A stretch of DNA of 64,000 nt, taken from NCBI GenBank assembly GCA_013001595.1, contig JABDMH010000073.1, positions 175,968-239,967 on the forward strand, in the 5' to 3' direction. The notes under the pieces are model-generated. The model ran no database searches, was not told the DNA's origin, and saw only the letters and a program-made list of their open reading frames with translations. Below are positions 1 to 9,108 of this stretch, piece after piece. Both the position numbers and the translations under genes were made by a program. Numbering within the stretch: position 1 is the first letter of the stretch; each line of letters opens with the position of its first letter. The DNA comes from Saprospiraceae bacterium (GTDB lineage: Bacteria > Bacteroidota > Bacteroidia > Chitinophagales > Saprospiraceae).

Positions 1-1150
1 GACCCTGCTTCAAACTAATTTCTTGTACAGTCGCTTCAAAACTCAAGTCCACTTTTGCATCCACACGCACTGCACTGCTATCTGTGACAAAGAAATCTCT
101 GTCCGGTAGAGAGAAGGGATTTACGATGATGTCTATATCATAGTTTATCTCTGCAATATCATTTTGTGCAATATCTACGATATTTGAATTATCACGATCA
201 AAAGTGATTCGATCAACCCGATTTCCCCCTACATCATCTATACCGGGGTGCGAAATGATGGTTATATCTTCAAATAGCGTGCTGGTGATGTCATGAATCT
301 CGCCAGATGATGTAACCAGTACAACTTCCTTGGCAGCTATACCGATGGGCATGCCAAAGCTATTGGAGATGTCAAAGTGAATGCGCGGATTGGTAAATTG
401 ATAGGTGCCATCTATCAATGTATCCTGAACATCAACCGGTATACTTTGGAGACCTGTATTGAAGACGGTGGTTCCTATTTGTCCCTGCAGATAGGAAAAA
501 TCAAAAGCATCGATTTGTGCGAATGAAAGTGGCAAAATAATCCTATTTCCGTCAGCATTGCGGGCATCATACCTTAAATTTAGAAATCCACTTGCTAGAC
601 TTAGTTCGTAACCACTCAAGGGTATCTTAGGTGTAATAAGGGTATTTGTGCCACCACCAGAAAAGGGAATAAGATATTGTAGTAACAAAGGCATACCACC
701 ACGTCCTATCTCTGGAATAACCAAGTCGACAGTCACATCCCCAGACTCAAAAGAGTTCAAGATGAAGTTTAGCGAATCTCCTTTAAACACCGCAGAATCA
801 ATGTCCGCTTCTGCTATGGATGGCACTGGTACTTGTACAACAGAATCTAGTATGGGCACGGGCAGTCCAAAAGCAGTTTTGGGGAAAACATCGGCCTTGC
901 TTCGTATCACTGGATCCGCATCAAAAACGATGTGGAAGACGCCCTCTTCGTTAATAGAAATAGCAGTCTTACCCTCTACCTCGGCTACCAGATCATCGGT
1001 GGTCAGCTGTGCCTGCAATAGTGGGAAGGCAAGATGCGGTGTAGAGGGCTCCAAGTCAAGGGATGGCAAATCATCAGGTTTGACACAACCAATTAGTGTG
1101 ATCATCACTCCCACCAATAAGAGGTGGGTACGAAAATGAAGGCAAATCAT
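1..1150 (-). CDS. Secreted lipoprotein, C-terminus beyond window edge
   Basis: An open frame of 383 codons runs from ATG at 1150 to the window edge without a stop, so the gene is partial. The N-terminus is a short hydrophobic segment ending in a lipobox (LIGC, cysteine near residue 23), which indicates a lipoprotein. The rest is beta-rich with many short hydrophobic/Asp stretches and no catalytic motif that I recognise. Its ATG overlaps the TAA of the upstream beta-CASP RNase gene by one base (TAATG), so the two are probably translationally coupled. The frame on the opposite strand at 648-1139 is a shadow. Function unknown; likely a surface or periplasmic structural protein. Confidence 0.8.
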   Translation of the reverse strand, partial: MICLHFRTHLLLVGVMITLIGCVKPDDLPSLDLEPSTPHLAFPLLQAQLTTDDLVAEVEGKTAISINEEGVFHIVFDADPVIRSKADVFPKTAFGLPVPILDSVVQVPVPSIAEADIDSAVFKGDSLNFILNSFESGDVTVDLVIPEIGRGGMPLLLQYLIPFSGGGTNTLITPKIPLSGYELSLASGFLNLRYDARNADGNRIILPLSFAQIDAFDFSYLQGQIGTTVFNTGLQSIPVDVQDTLIDGTYQFTNPRIHFDISNSFGMPIGIAAKEVVLVTSSGEIHDITSTLFEDITIISHPGIDDVGGNRVDRITFDRDNSNIVDIAQNDIAEINYDIDIIVNPFSLPDRDFFVTDSSAVRVDAKVDLSFEATVQEISLKQG

Positions 1151-2562
1151 TATCTATCTAACGCAAATTCCTGACCTAAACGTGGAATTTCGACCTGATC
1201 ATATCCATTTTCCAGGATTGCCCCTCTAAATGCTTTCTGCGTATCTAACTCACCATGTACTAAGAAAATGTTCTTGAGTCGCTTCTGATTTGAGATAAAA
1301 TCAATCATTTCATTCCGGTCAGCATGCGCTGAAAAAGAAGTCATGCGCTCGATGTTGGCTTTCACCGGTCTTCGTACACCGTACAGTTTAATTTCTTCTA
1401 TGCCATTAAGCAACATACCGCCTGGTGTGTCAGGAGCACAGTAACCTACGATAAGAAAAGTGTGCCTAGGGTCACTAATGTTGTTTGCCAGATGATGACG
1501 AACGCGACCGGCATTCATCATTCCTGACGAGCTAATGATGATGCATGGCTCTTCTGATGTATTGAGCTGCTTGGACAGCTCTACATTGCGGATGTACGTC
1601 AGGTTATTAAATCCAAAGGGATTGTCATCGATTAACAGATATTCATTGAGTTGGTTGTCATAGCATTCTGGATGTGCACCAAAAACTTGTGTGGCATTCA
1701 CAGCAAGCGGACTATCTACATAGACGGGCAACTTTGGTAAAATTCCAGCCGATTCGAACTGATCAAGCATATAGACGATCTCCTGAGTTCTTCCCACACT
1801 AAATGCTGGAATAATCAATTTGCCTTTATTCTCTAGACAGGTGCGCATAATCACATCCAACATTTTATCTGATTCCTGCGGCTTGGATTCGTGGACCCTA
1901 TCTCCATAGGTAGATTCGGTAATAAGATAATCAAGGGCAGGCATCTGCTGCGGATCCCGTAAGATGGGACGGTCAGGGCGACCGATGTCACCACTAAATC
2001 CAAGAAGGGTGTCCCTACCACCCTCAGAGACCTTCATTGTGACGTTCGCACTTCCCAAAATATGACCAGCATCTCGATATTGGACTTCGACTTCGCGGTT
2101 GATCCTAAACCAACGATCGTATGGCATGCCACAAAAAAGTTTCATTGTCTCAGCAACATCTGCGGTATCATATAAAGGCTTTCTTAGGGGCTTCCTCTTA
2201 CTTTTCTTCTTTTTAAGCTGCTTCTTATTGTGATATGCTGCATCCCGTTCTTGAATTCGCGCACTATCTAAGAGCATGATCGCACACAGACTTCTGGTAG
2301 CATGTGTAGCATATATGGTACCGCGAAACCCATCCCGCACCAATTTAGGTAGCCTACCACAGTGATCAATATGGGCATGAGAAAGGACTACACAATTAAT
2401 ATGCTTAGGGTTAAAAAACCATTGATCATTGAAGTTTGCCATCTTCTTGTCTCCTCCCTGATAGAGTCCACAATCTAAAAGAATCGTAAATCCGCTATCT
2501 AAAGTGATCAGATGTGCACTTCCAGTGACAGCGCGTGCAGCACCGCAAAATTTGATCTTCAT
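1150..2562 (-). CDS. Metallo-beta-lactamase/beta-CASP RNase-like protein
   Basis: The 470-residue product has the metallo-beta-lactamase motif HAHIDH at residues 62-67, a beta-CASP insertion and the C-terminal motifs SSGMMNAGRVRHH, FSAHADR and VHGE. These place it in the YSH1/CPSF73-like group of zinc-dependent RNA-processing nucleases (exo- and/or endonuclease). Length fits the bacterial family. A basic stretch near residues 115-128 (runs of Lys/Arg) could bind RNA. It is probably cytoplasmic, since no signal peptide is visible. It is followed with a one-base overlap by the edge lipoprotein gene. The exact RNA substrate cannot be inferred. Confidence 0.92.
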   Translation of the reverse strand: MKIKFCGAARAVTGSAHLITLDSGFTILLDCGLYQGGDKKMANFNDQWFFNPKHINCVVLSHAHIDHCGRLPKLVRDGFRGTIYATHATRSLCAIMLLDSARIQERDAAYHNKKQLKKKKSKRKPLRKPLYDTADVAETMKLFCGMPYDRWFRINREVEVQYRDAGHILGSANVTMKVSEGGRDTLLGFSGDIGRPDRPILRDPQQMPALDYLITESTYGDRVHESKPQESDKMLDVIMRTCLENKGKLIIPAFSVGRTQEIVYMLDQFESAGILPKLPVYVDSPLAVNATQVFGAHPECYDNQLNEYLLIDDNPFGFNNLTYIRNVELSKQLNTSEEPCIIISSSGMMNAGRVRHHLANNISDPRHTFLIVGYCAPDTPGGMLLNGIEEIKLYGVRRPVKANIERMTSFSAHADRNEMIDFISNQKRLKNIFLVHGELDTQKAFRGAILENGYDQVEIPRLGQEFALDR

Positions 2563-2908
2563 ATTGAATGTTAGGTTAGGGGCAGAAGATACGTAATACC
2601 ATGCTAATTCAAATTCGCCGGCACCCGGTTAGCTTAGGAAGCCCCACCCCGCTAGTGGTACTCTGTCCACCTGGAAGATATTCGTTTATTTATGGCCCCT
2701 TTTTGCGAAAGCCTTTGTTGCAAATACTCCACAGGGCTATGACCATGATTCCGTTTTGACGCCTTGGCTTTCACAAAAATGATCTCAAAATTATTCAACA
2801 CATTCCAGTGGACAGAGTACCAATTCAGCATTTCTTAAGTAAATGATCCTAGTGGGCAAGCTTATTTTTCTGCTGATCGAAGAAGTGAAACCGAACATAG
2901 CCGTAGCT

Positions 2909-2936
2909 ATCTACCCCGATTGCCATCGGGGTAGAT
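2909..2936. repeat. Perfect 12-bp inverted repeat
   Basis: ATCTACCCCGAT and ATCGGGGTAGAT flank a 4-base loop (TGCC), giving a perfect 12-bp stem. There is no T-tract on either side, so it does not look like an ordinary intrinsic terminator. A REP-like intergenic palindrome, or a structure protecting the 3' end of the DUF4097 transcript, are both possible. Confidence 0.6.
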
Positions 2937-2976
2937 GATGATGAAGAGCAGGTGGAAAATGCCTGTCCCGAGCTTG

Positions 2977-2994
2977 TCGAGGGGAAGCCCTCGA
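2977..2994. repeat. Hairpin within CCCGAGCTTGTCGAGGG-type repeat
   Basis: TCGAGGG-GAAG-CCCTCGA forms a perfect 7-bp stem with a tetraloop. It is preceded by GTCCCGAGCTTGTCGAGGG, a string I associate with recurrent intergenic repeats in Bacteroidota (from memory, unverified). It lies 29 bases beyond the stop of the DUF4097 gene and may end that transcript, although no strong T-tract follows. Confidence 0.5.
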
Positions 2995-3022
2995 TAGTAT
3001 TAGAAATTTTGGAAATGCTGCG

Positions 3023-4213
3023 CTAGCGCAACTTGAGATGTCCGTAATGGGCACCAAAATTTAAGGAAGCCTCAGCACCTACATCACCTCGGTAACCACT
3101 TAAATCTATCTCACTGTTCTCTCGCCTTTCCCTGGTCAATGTTAAGCCCGCTGGTAGTGATACATTGACATACCTTCCAGAGACAGCTAGTATGAAATCT
3201 TGCAAAGCATCTGTATTGATGCTCACCTTGGTATACCTGCTTTCCACATTCATCCCCGTGAAACCTGGATGGATTTGATCTATCTGTAGCCCACCATACG
3301 ACAACTGGGCATCCAAACCTATGGTGAGCTCGTCAAGATCAATTCGAGTATACTTAGTCTTTATCTTTAGTTCTTCTATTTTCTCCACATGAATTTCATC
3401 ATATTTCCCTTCATTAACCAGTGTACCTACCTCATCCAAATGATACTTGTCGTATGCAGAATATGCCCTGACTATATTGATACTCTCCACTGCCAATCGT
3501 GAATACTTCGAATCTATATCTAATTCATTTGCATCCTCAATCCTTAGTTTGTAGTAGCTTATCTCTGCTCTAGTTCTATTGGCTTGAGAAATGACCCCAT
3601 TCCCATATCCCAGCGACAAGTCAAGGCTTCCAGAAGTATGAGCGATCTGTAGATCGCCATATTTTTGATCAATTTGCACATCTCCGTCGATGTCTTCTAG
3701 CTCAATATCTCCATACTTATTGCTGATTTCCAGGTGCGCGGTTTTAGGCATCATGACGTGGTAATTAATTCGAATGTCATCGTCTCCCCACCAATCCTGC
3801 ATAAACCACCAGAACGATTTTTTCGCATCTATTTCCGTTTTTGCCTTAACAAAGTGATCGCCATGGCTGAAATCGATGTCAATGCGCTCAAAAGTATGAT
3901 TTGCCTTACTTTCACTTGAAGCATCCACTTCCACTGTCACCACTATCTGCACTTCTGCTTTGTCCCAAGTGTCTACATCCACTGCTCCATGGATATTCTC
4001 TATATCAACTTTACCTCCTTCTCCCAGTGAAAACTGCTTTTCAAAGATCTTGCTAAAGGTTTCGTCTATCCCCGAGCTAGTCGATAATGTGCAGTTATCT
4101 TCGGTAAAGTCTGTGAGCGATGATCCCATCGCAACCGATACGTTTGTATGGGTACTTAGTAGACAAACTGGAAAGAGGTATGCTAAAAATCTATTTTGTT
4201 GCATGTTATTCAT
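3023..4213 (-). CDS. DUF4097-type beta-solenoid envelope protein
   Basis: The 396-residue protein starts with a probable signal peptide (hydrophobic residues about 10-28). It continues as short repeated beta-strand units with recurrent IDxKYGDL/YTRI-type phrases, typical of the DUF4097 putative adhesin fold. The ATG overlaps the TGA of the anti-sigma gene by four bases (ATGA), so it is the third gene of a sigma - anti-sigma - DUF4097 operon. DUF4097 proteins are often encoded with ECF sigma factors and are presumed to act in the envelope. The molecular role is unknown. The plus-strand frames over this gene are shadows. Confidence 0.8.
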   Translation of the reverse strand: MNNMQQNRFLAYLFPVCLLSTHTNVSVAMGSSLTDFTEDNCTLSTSSGIDETFSKIFEKQFSLGEGGKVDIENIHGAVDVDTWDKAEVQIVVTVEVDASSESKANHTFERIDIDFSHGDHFVKAKTEIDAKKSFWWFMQDWWGDDDIRINYHVMMPKTAHLEISNKYGDIELEDIDGDVQIDQKYGDLQIAHTSGSLDLSLGYGNGVISQANRTRAEISYYKLRIEDANELDIDSKYSRLAVESINIVRAYSAYDKYHLDEVGTLVNEGKYDEIHVEKIEELKIKTKYTRIDLDELTIGLDAQLSYGGLQIDQIHPGFTGMNVESRYTKVSINTDALQDFILAVSGRYVNVSLPAGLTLTRERRENSEIDLSGYRGDVGAEASLNFGAHYGHLKLR

Positions 4214-4719
4214 ATTGTACTTTCCACACTAATCTTCTCTTTAATTACCTTCTCCAGCATGGCAATCTTGGTCTCGTAGGTCGTGATAATGGCCTCAATG
4301 AGCTTATTTCGCGCTGACCTTGGGGCATCAGCGAGTTGACGTTTTAAATCTTTGATCGCTTCATCTATCAGCATCAAATCCCTTTCATCTTCGGTAGCCT
4401 GCACGAAACCTTCCAGTTGCTTCGTATGAACCGCCACTTGTTGAACAAAATATTGCTCTATTTCTTCCAAGTCTTTTCCATGGGAGTGGGCTCCAACAGG
4501 ACTCTGATCAAAGATATTGTGGTAGAGAAGCATGCCCAATGCCACACCAATCAACAGCAGACCCACTGCAGCTGCATGGCGTATCCATGAGATCCTTCCA
4601 GACGAATCACTTTTGCTCACTTGTTTAGAGATCGCCGACCAAACTTCGAGAGACGGGTTGTCATCATCAAACTCATCTCTGTGCTGTCTTATAAACTCCT
4701 CCAATCTATTCTCTTTCAT
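4210..4719 (-). CDS. Putative single-pass anti-sigma factor
   Basis: The 169-residue protein has an acidic/basic cytoplasmic N-terminal region, one clear transmembrane helix at about residues 49-67, and a periplasmic helical, probably coiled-coil, C-terminal part. It lies three bases downstream of an ECF sigma factor gene and overlaps the DUF4097 gene by four bases. Position and topology suggest an anti-sigma factor that holds the sigma factor at the membrane. No zinc-binding anti-sigma motif (HxxxCxxC) is visible, so the assignment rests on context. Confidence 0.7.
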   Translation of the reverse strand: MKENRLEEFIRQHRDEFDDDNPSLEVWSAISKQVSKSDSSGRISWIRHAAAVGLLLIGVALGMLLYHNIFDQSPVGAHSHGKDLEEIEQYFVQQVAVHTKQLEGFVQATEDERDLMLIDEAIKDLKRQLADAPRSARNKLIEAIITTYETKIAMLEKVIKEKISVESTI

Positions 4720-4722
4720 TGG

Positions 4723-5268
4723 TTAATCCATTTTATCTTGCAGTATGTGGCAGAGCCTTTGCCTGGCTCGACTATATTGCGACTTCGATGTACCCACACT
4801 AATGTCCAATATTTGACTTATTTCTTGATGATCGTATCCTTCCATTGCGTAGAGGCTAAATATGGTGCGATAGCCATCCGGCAACTGGCTCACGGCGGTC
4901 CTTATTTTTGCTATTTCCTGACTCTTATCTGCTTCAGGCTTATATTCATCCGATTCAACTTCTGGTTGATTATTCTGAAGTTCAAAAAATATCACTCTTT
5001 TCTTTTTGAGGGCATTGATGCACTGGTTAACTACTATTCTCTTAATCCAAGCGCCAACTGAAGATTCAAAACGAAAACTCGATAATTTAGCAAACACATC
5101 TATAAATGCATTTTGCAATTCGTCTTCTGCCTCAACTCTGTTACCCAATATGCGTAGGCAAACATTAAACATCGCCTTAGAGTATAGTTTATACAATTCA
5201 AACTGAGCATGGCGGTCCCCATCGATGCATCTTCTCGCCAACTGATCATGCTGCGTGTGGGAGTTCAA
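4723..5268 (-). CDS. ECF RNA polymerase sigma factor
   Basis: The 181-residue protein has sigma region 2 (LYKLYSKAMFNVCLRILGN, then DELQNAFIDVF) and region 4 (QLPDGYRTIFSLYAMEGYDHQEISQ with a helix-turn-helix to about residue 172). There is no region 1 or 3, which is the ECF layout. The only plausible start is a TTG at 5268, since no ATG or GTG occurs nearby upstream in frame. It heads an operon with the anti-sigma and DUF4097 genes. It probably responds to an envelope signal; the regulon is unknown. Confidence 0.92.
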   Translation of the reverse strand: MNSHTQHDQLARRCIDGDRHAQFELYKLYSKAMFNVCLRILGNRVEAEDELQNAFIDVFAKLSSFRFESSVGAWIKRIVVNQCINALKKKRVIFFELQNNQPEVESDEYKPEADKSQEIAKIRTAVSQLPDGYRTIFSLYAMEGYDHQEISQILDISVGTSKSQYSRARQRLCHILQDKMD

Positions 5269-5421
5269 AAATCTGACGGTTTTTGCCTGGTTTGTGTCTG
5301 AATGACAACAATTATCTGGGGAGGTTGCATTTCAACGTGAATCTACGGGAAATAGAGACCAGAAATACCTGGGAGACTGTACTGCGAAAATAAGAAGGTG
5401 GAACTATAAATACTTACTCGC

Positions 5422-5607
5422 CTATTCTTCTTCTAGACTGACTCTATTATCCAATTTTTTGTCAACTACATTCTGATCAAGGAAGTCGTTCAACTTGTCT
5501 ACGGAGTATGTGGATACGATTTCACCTAGTTCATTGATCCTGATGTCAAATCCCTTTAAGTCTTCATGGGCTTCGGGTGAACCTTTCTTTGGTATTTTCT
5601 TTGGCAT
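5422..5607 (-). CDS. Small conserved hypothetical protein
   Basis: A 61-residue hydrophilic protein beginning MPKKIPKKGSPEAHEDL and ending in an acidic tail. No signal peptide or membrane helix is present. It lies 39 bases downstream of gltX on the same strand and is probably cotranscribed. From memory, similar short proteins (MPKKIPKKG..., then GFDIxIN) occur in other Bacteroidota, so it is likely a real gene. Function unknown. Confidence 0.7.
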   Translation of the reverse strand: MPKKIPKKGSPEAHEDLKGFDIRINELGEIVSTYSVDKLNDFLDQNVVDKKLDNRVSLEEE

Positions 5608-5646
5608 ATAATATGTAAACGCATGTTTGCTCTTAAGAGTGCCATC

Positions 5647-7185
5647 TTAATCTGATATTCCGTCGAAGACCACCGGAGATTTCTGAAACCGGGAACTTAC
5701 AGTTTTCTTTCCCAGTACCTCCATGATATCAAAAAGATCTGGCCCTTTGGTGTCACCACATAGAGCGATACGCAGCAGGGGAAGCACGTTGCCAAACGAT
5801 AGTTCATATTCCTCAATATAGGTATGAACCACACTCTTCAATTTTTCTGCTTGAAAATCAGCTTCCGTTACTTCCGTGAGCTTACTTATCAAGGTCAGAA
5901 AATGGGTTCTATTTGGCTCCTTCCATTTCTTTCGCAGCATCTTTCCATTGTATGATTCCACATCATTGAAGAAATAGTGTCCTTCAATTGGAAACTCGCG
6001 ATATGTTTGGATTCTCGGCTTCAACAATTTTACTACCTCAGAGATGTATAGAGACAGGTCTTCGTCTCGCTTACCCTTTAGAAAAGGCAGCACATGATTG
6101 GCCAGACTCTCATCTGACTCTGCCTGAATATACTGACCATTGTACCAGCGAGCCTTGTCATAGTCAAACCGGGCACCAGCCTTACTAATTTGCTGAATAT
6201 CGAAAGCTTGGACAAGCTCATCCATGGAAAAGATTTCTTGCTCAGTGCCAGGATTCCACCCTAGAAATGCCAAGAAGTTTACTACAGCATCTGGATTAAA
6301 TCCAAATGAATCGAAGCCCTCAAATGGATCACCTGTATCATGCCATGCCAACGGAAATACAGGAAATCCAAACTTCTGACCATCTCGCTTACTGAGCTTA
6401 CCCTTGCCACTGGGTTTTAATATCAATGGTAGATGTGCAAAAGTTGGCATGATATCAGCCCAACCAAAAGCTTCATATAACAATACGTGATGAGCTGTGC
6501 TAGGCAACCACTCCTCTCCCCGAATGACGTGTGATATTTTCATCAAGTGATCATCCACTACATTCGCAAGATGATAGGTAGGTAAGCCATCTGTCTTAAG
6601 AATGACTTTATCATCTAGTTCCTTTGAGTGTATGCGCACCGACCCTCGTATCTCATCCATGAAGGTAATTTCCCTGGATGCTGGCACCAGCATTCTTACC
6701 GTATAGGGCTTACCGTCGGCCACCAGTTGCTCTGCGGTCTCAGGGCCCAAGGTTAAGCTATTGCGCATAGTCTTTCTGGTGGATTGGTCGTATTTTGGGC
6801 CCTTGTTACCCTCTGCGATTTCTCGTTGCCGCATGGCCTCGATCTCTTCGGGTGTATCAAAAGCATAGTAGGCGTGACCACTTAGAATCAGTTGATGAAC
6901 GTAGTGTTCGTAGAGACTGCTGCGTTCTGATTGGCGGTAGGGTCCGTAGGAGCCTCCTTGGTTAGGTCCTTCATCCGGTATCAATCCACACCAATGCAAA
7001 GCCTCCTTGATATATTGCTCCGATCCTGGGACCAGTCTGGACTGATCTGTATCCTCAATCCTTAGAATAAAGGTGCCTGCGTTCTTTTTGGCAAATAGAT
7101 AGTTGTATAGTGCAGTTCGTAAACCACCTATATGCAGTGGGCCTGTAGGGCTGGGAGCAAAGCGAACTCTTATTGGACCAGTCAT
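5647..7185 (-). CDS. gltX: Glutamate-tRNA ligase
   Basis: The enzyme charges tRNA-Glu with glutamate in the cytoplasm. The 512-residue protein has the class I HIGH-type motif (PLHIGG, residues 16-21), the ATP-loop sequence KLSKR at 263-267 and the adjoining RGEEWLPST segment, followed by a helical anticodon-binding C-terminal domain. Length matches the family. It starts at ATG 7185 and is followed by the small hypothetical gene. Whether it is discriminating or also charges tRNA-Gln cannot be told here. A TAAATTTG box on the minus strand (7311-7318) is a weak promoter candidate. Confidence 0.98.
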   Translation of the reverse strand: MTGPIRVRFAPSPTGPLHIGGLRTALYNYLFAKKNAGTFILRIEDTDQSRLVPGSEQYIKEALHWCGLIPDEGPNQGGSYGPYRQSERSSLYEHYVHQLILSGHAYYAFDTPEEIEAMRQREIAEGNKGPKYDQSTRKTMRNSLTLGPETAEQLVADGKPYTVRMLVPASREITFMDEIRGSVRIHSKELDDKVILKTDGLPTYHLANVVDDHLMKISHVIRGEEWLPSTAHHVLLYEAFGWADIMPTFAHLPLILKPSGKGKLSKRDGQKFGFPVFPLAWHDTGDPFEGFDSFGFNPDAVVNFLAFLGWNPGTEQEIFSMDELVQAFDIQQISKAGARFDYDKARWYNGQYIQAESDESLANHVLPFLKGKRDEDLSLYISEVVKLLKPRIQTYREFPIEGHYFFNDVESYNGKMLRKKWKEPNRTHFLTLISKLTEVTEADFQAEKLKSVVHTYIEEYELSFGNVLPLLRIALCGDTKGPDLFDIMEVLGKKTVSSRFQKSPVVFDGISD

Positions 7186-7352
7186 AAGAAGTGAATGTCA
7201 ATATGCGAATCAAATGGTTTACACATATACATATTATTTAATTTGATAAAAGTAAGCAGCTCCAAACCAAATTAATACGTTATACGTTTTAACGTCGTTG
7301 AGCAAAGAAACAAATTTAATTTTCGTACGCAGTTTTCCATAACCACTCACTT

Positions 7353-8006
7353 ATGTATTTAGTTAAGACACCAAGTCTCATTCAGAATTTGTTTCCCAAC
7401 TTCATTTGGAAGTTTGCTGCGAAAGAAAAGAAGATCTACCTGACTTTTGACGATGGCCCAATTCCTGAAGTCACCCCATGGGTACTTGAACAACTGGCCC
7501 AATATGGTGCTAAGGCAACTTTCTTTTGTGTTGGCGAAAATGTCAGCAACTATGCCAATGTCTACAACCGGATTATCGAGGAAGGTCATGCGGTAGGCAG
7601 TCATACTAACAACCATCTGTCGGGCTGGGGTACAGACAATATTCCGTACTTCCATAATGTCCGTAGGGGAGCAACCCTCGTTAAATCTGATCTGTTTCGT
7701 CCACCTTATGGAAGGATCAAACCTTCGCAGGTGCCTTTTTTAATGCGCCACTACAAAATCATCATGTGGGATGTGCTCAGTGGAGATTTTGATCCCAACC
7801 TTACCAATGAACAGTGCCTTTCGAATGTGATGGCCAATACTGATCAAGGATCCATTGTAGTTTTTCATGACAGCTTAAAAGCGGAGGAGAAGCTGAAATA
7901 TGTATTGCCCAAAGTATTGGCGGCATTCAAGGATAGGGGGTTTGAATTTGCCAGCATTTCGCAGGACGACTTGCAGCCTTCCCGATTGATGAAGAAAATC
8001 GCTTAA
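7353..8006 (+). CDS. Polysaccharide deacetylase (NodB fold)
   Basis: The 217-residue protein has the NodB motifs TFDDGP (31-36, with Asp33 and Asp34), SHTNNH (83-88, zinc ligands His84 and His88), the RPPYGR motif and a C-terminal IVVFHDS motif. These fit a zinc-dependent carbohydrate-esterase-4 deacetylase acting on N-acetylated sugars, such as peptidoglycan or an exopolysaccharide. No clear signal peptide is visible (the N-terminus is only mildly hydrophobic), so localisation is uncertain. A YkvA-family gene follows after 68 bases on the same strand. Confidence 0.93.
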   Translation: MYLVKTPSLIQNLFPNFIWKFAAKEKKIYLTFDDGPIPEVTPWVLEQLAQYGAKATFFCVGENVSNYANVYNRIIEEGHAVGSHTNNHLSGWGTDNIPYFHNVRRGATLVKSDLFRPPYGRIKPSQVPFLMRHYKIIMWDVLSGDFDPNLTNEQCLSNVMANTDQGSIVVFHDSLKAEEKLKYVLPKVLAAFKDRGFEFASISQDDLQPSRLMKKIA

Positions 8007-8074
8007 ATCTTTTTTGGTTACTTTAAGGAAACCAGGCAGTGTCCAGAAGTGTTTACTTTCTGAGACCTAAATAA

Positions 8075-8476
8075 ATGCAGACACCGAAAGAATTTTTAGC
8101 ACGATTTAAGCAGGGGCTTGAAGAAATCAAGTTCCTAAATCTTCTAAAGGCTATTGTAAGGAAAGCAAGCATTAAGACCATCTATGTGGGTCTACTCCTC
8201 TTCCATGCATACCAGAGAACTGAAACACCCCTTTGGGCCAAACGTATGGTGCTGGGTACCCTGGCCTACCTGCTCGCACCTATTGATGCCATACCAGACC
8301 TATCGCCATTTATTGGATTTACAGACGATTTTGGTTTGCTCATGTTTGGACTTGTAAGTATAGCCGGATATGTGAATCAAGATGTACGACTGAGTGCCCG
8401 GACACAGCTGGAAAAGTGGTTTGGCACCGTTGGCGACCATGATCTGCTCGAAGTAGAGGAGACACTGAGGCTATAA
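8075..8476 (+). CDS. YkvA family (DUF1232) membrane protein
   Basis: The 133-residue protein contains the DUF1232 core LLAPIDAIPDLSPFIGFTDD (about residues 67-86) within hydrophobic helices, the hallmark of the YkvA family of small membrane-associated proteins. Function is not established for the family. It follows the deacetylase gene by 68 bases and may be cotranscribed. It converges on frr. Confidence 0.9.
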   Translation: MQTPKEFLARFKQGLEEIKFLNLLKAIVRKASIKTIYVGLLLFHAYQRTETPLWAKRMVLGTLAYLLAPIDAIPDLSPFIGFTDDFGLLMFGLVSIAGYVNQDVRLSARTQLEKWFGTVGDHDLLEVEETLRL

Positions 8477-8507
8477 AACCTTACATGATGACTGGGGAGG
8501 GTTGAAC

Positions 8508-9074
8508 TCAGATGGTCATGATATCAGTCTCTTTGGATTCAATCAAAGCATCGATCTCGTCTCCAAATGAATGCGTCATTTTTTCAACCTCATCTTCCCT
8601 TTTCTTGCCTGCATCTTCCGGATATCCTTCTTTGACCGCCTTTTTGATGGCATCCATCACCTTGTGTCGGGTGTTCCTGAGACTTATTTTTCCTTCCTCA
8701 CCCAAGTGTTTTGCCTGTTTCACCAATTGAATTCTGCGCTCTTCGGTTAGTGGTGGAATGTTAATGCGGACAAATTCACCATCATTCATGGGTGTTAACC
8801 CGAGGTTAGCCGAAAAAATCGCCTGTTCAATATTGGCAAGCATCGATTTCTCCCATGGTTGAATCGTAATGGTCTTAGAATCGCTGGCAGCGAGATTTGC
8901 CACCTGCTTCAACGGCGTTGGATTTCCATAGTACTCTACCATTACTCCATCTAACATGGCAGGGGAAGCTTTTCCCGTGCGGATTTTAATCAATTCTTTT
9001 TGGAGATGATCAATGGCATCTTGCATTCCAGCTTTGCCCTCTTGTATAGATTGATTTACTTCTTCAGCTGTCAT
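8508..9074 (-). CDS. frr: Ribosome recycling factor
   Basis: The factor splits post-termination ribosomes together with EF-G. The sequence carries the family core: IRTGKASPAMLDGVMVEYYG, then TPLKQVANL, and a C-terminal RNTRHKVMDAIKKA segment. I place the start at ATG 9074 (MTAEEVNQ), which gives 188 residues, close to the usual 185. A longer frame from 9116 would add 14 residues absent from typical family members and would overlap the protease gene. The gene lies downstream of serS and the YugP-like protease on the same strand, probably as one transcript. Confidence 0.96.
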   Translation of the reverse strand: MTAEEVNQSIQEGKAGMQDAIDHLQKELIKIRTGKASPAMLDGVMVEYYGNPTPLKQVANLAASDSKTITIQPWEKSMLANIEQAIFSANLGLTPMNDGEFVRINIPPLTEERRIQLVKQAKHLGEEGKISLRNTRHKVMDAIKKAVKEGYPEDAGKKREDEVEKMTHSFGDEIDALIESKETDIMTI

Positions 9075-9108
9075 TATCAGTACTTTTTGATTAAGATAGT
9101 AATTCTTA

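Larger units (their letters stand above)
2563..3022. other. Gene-free stretch with two palindromes
   Basis: No convincing reading frame is present. The part nearest the DUF4097 gene carries two perfect hairpins about 40 bases apart (listed separately). The remainder, about 2570-2900, shows nothing that I can name apart from a CG-rich patch near 2618-2650. Confidence 0.6.

Noticed and set aside
648..1139. 163-codon plus-strand frame
   Set aside because: It lies antisense to the lipoprotein frame on the minus strand, which has a signal peptide, lipobox and overlap with the RNase gene.
4621..5061. 146-codon plus-strand frame
   Set aside because: Antisense to the ECF sigma and anti-sigma genes and shows no recognisable feature.
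5984..6190. Plus-strand frame within gltX
   Set aside because: Antisense shadow of a clear tRNA ligase gene.
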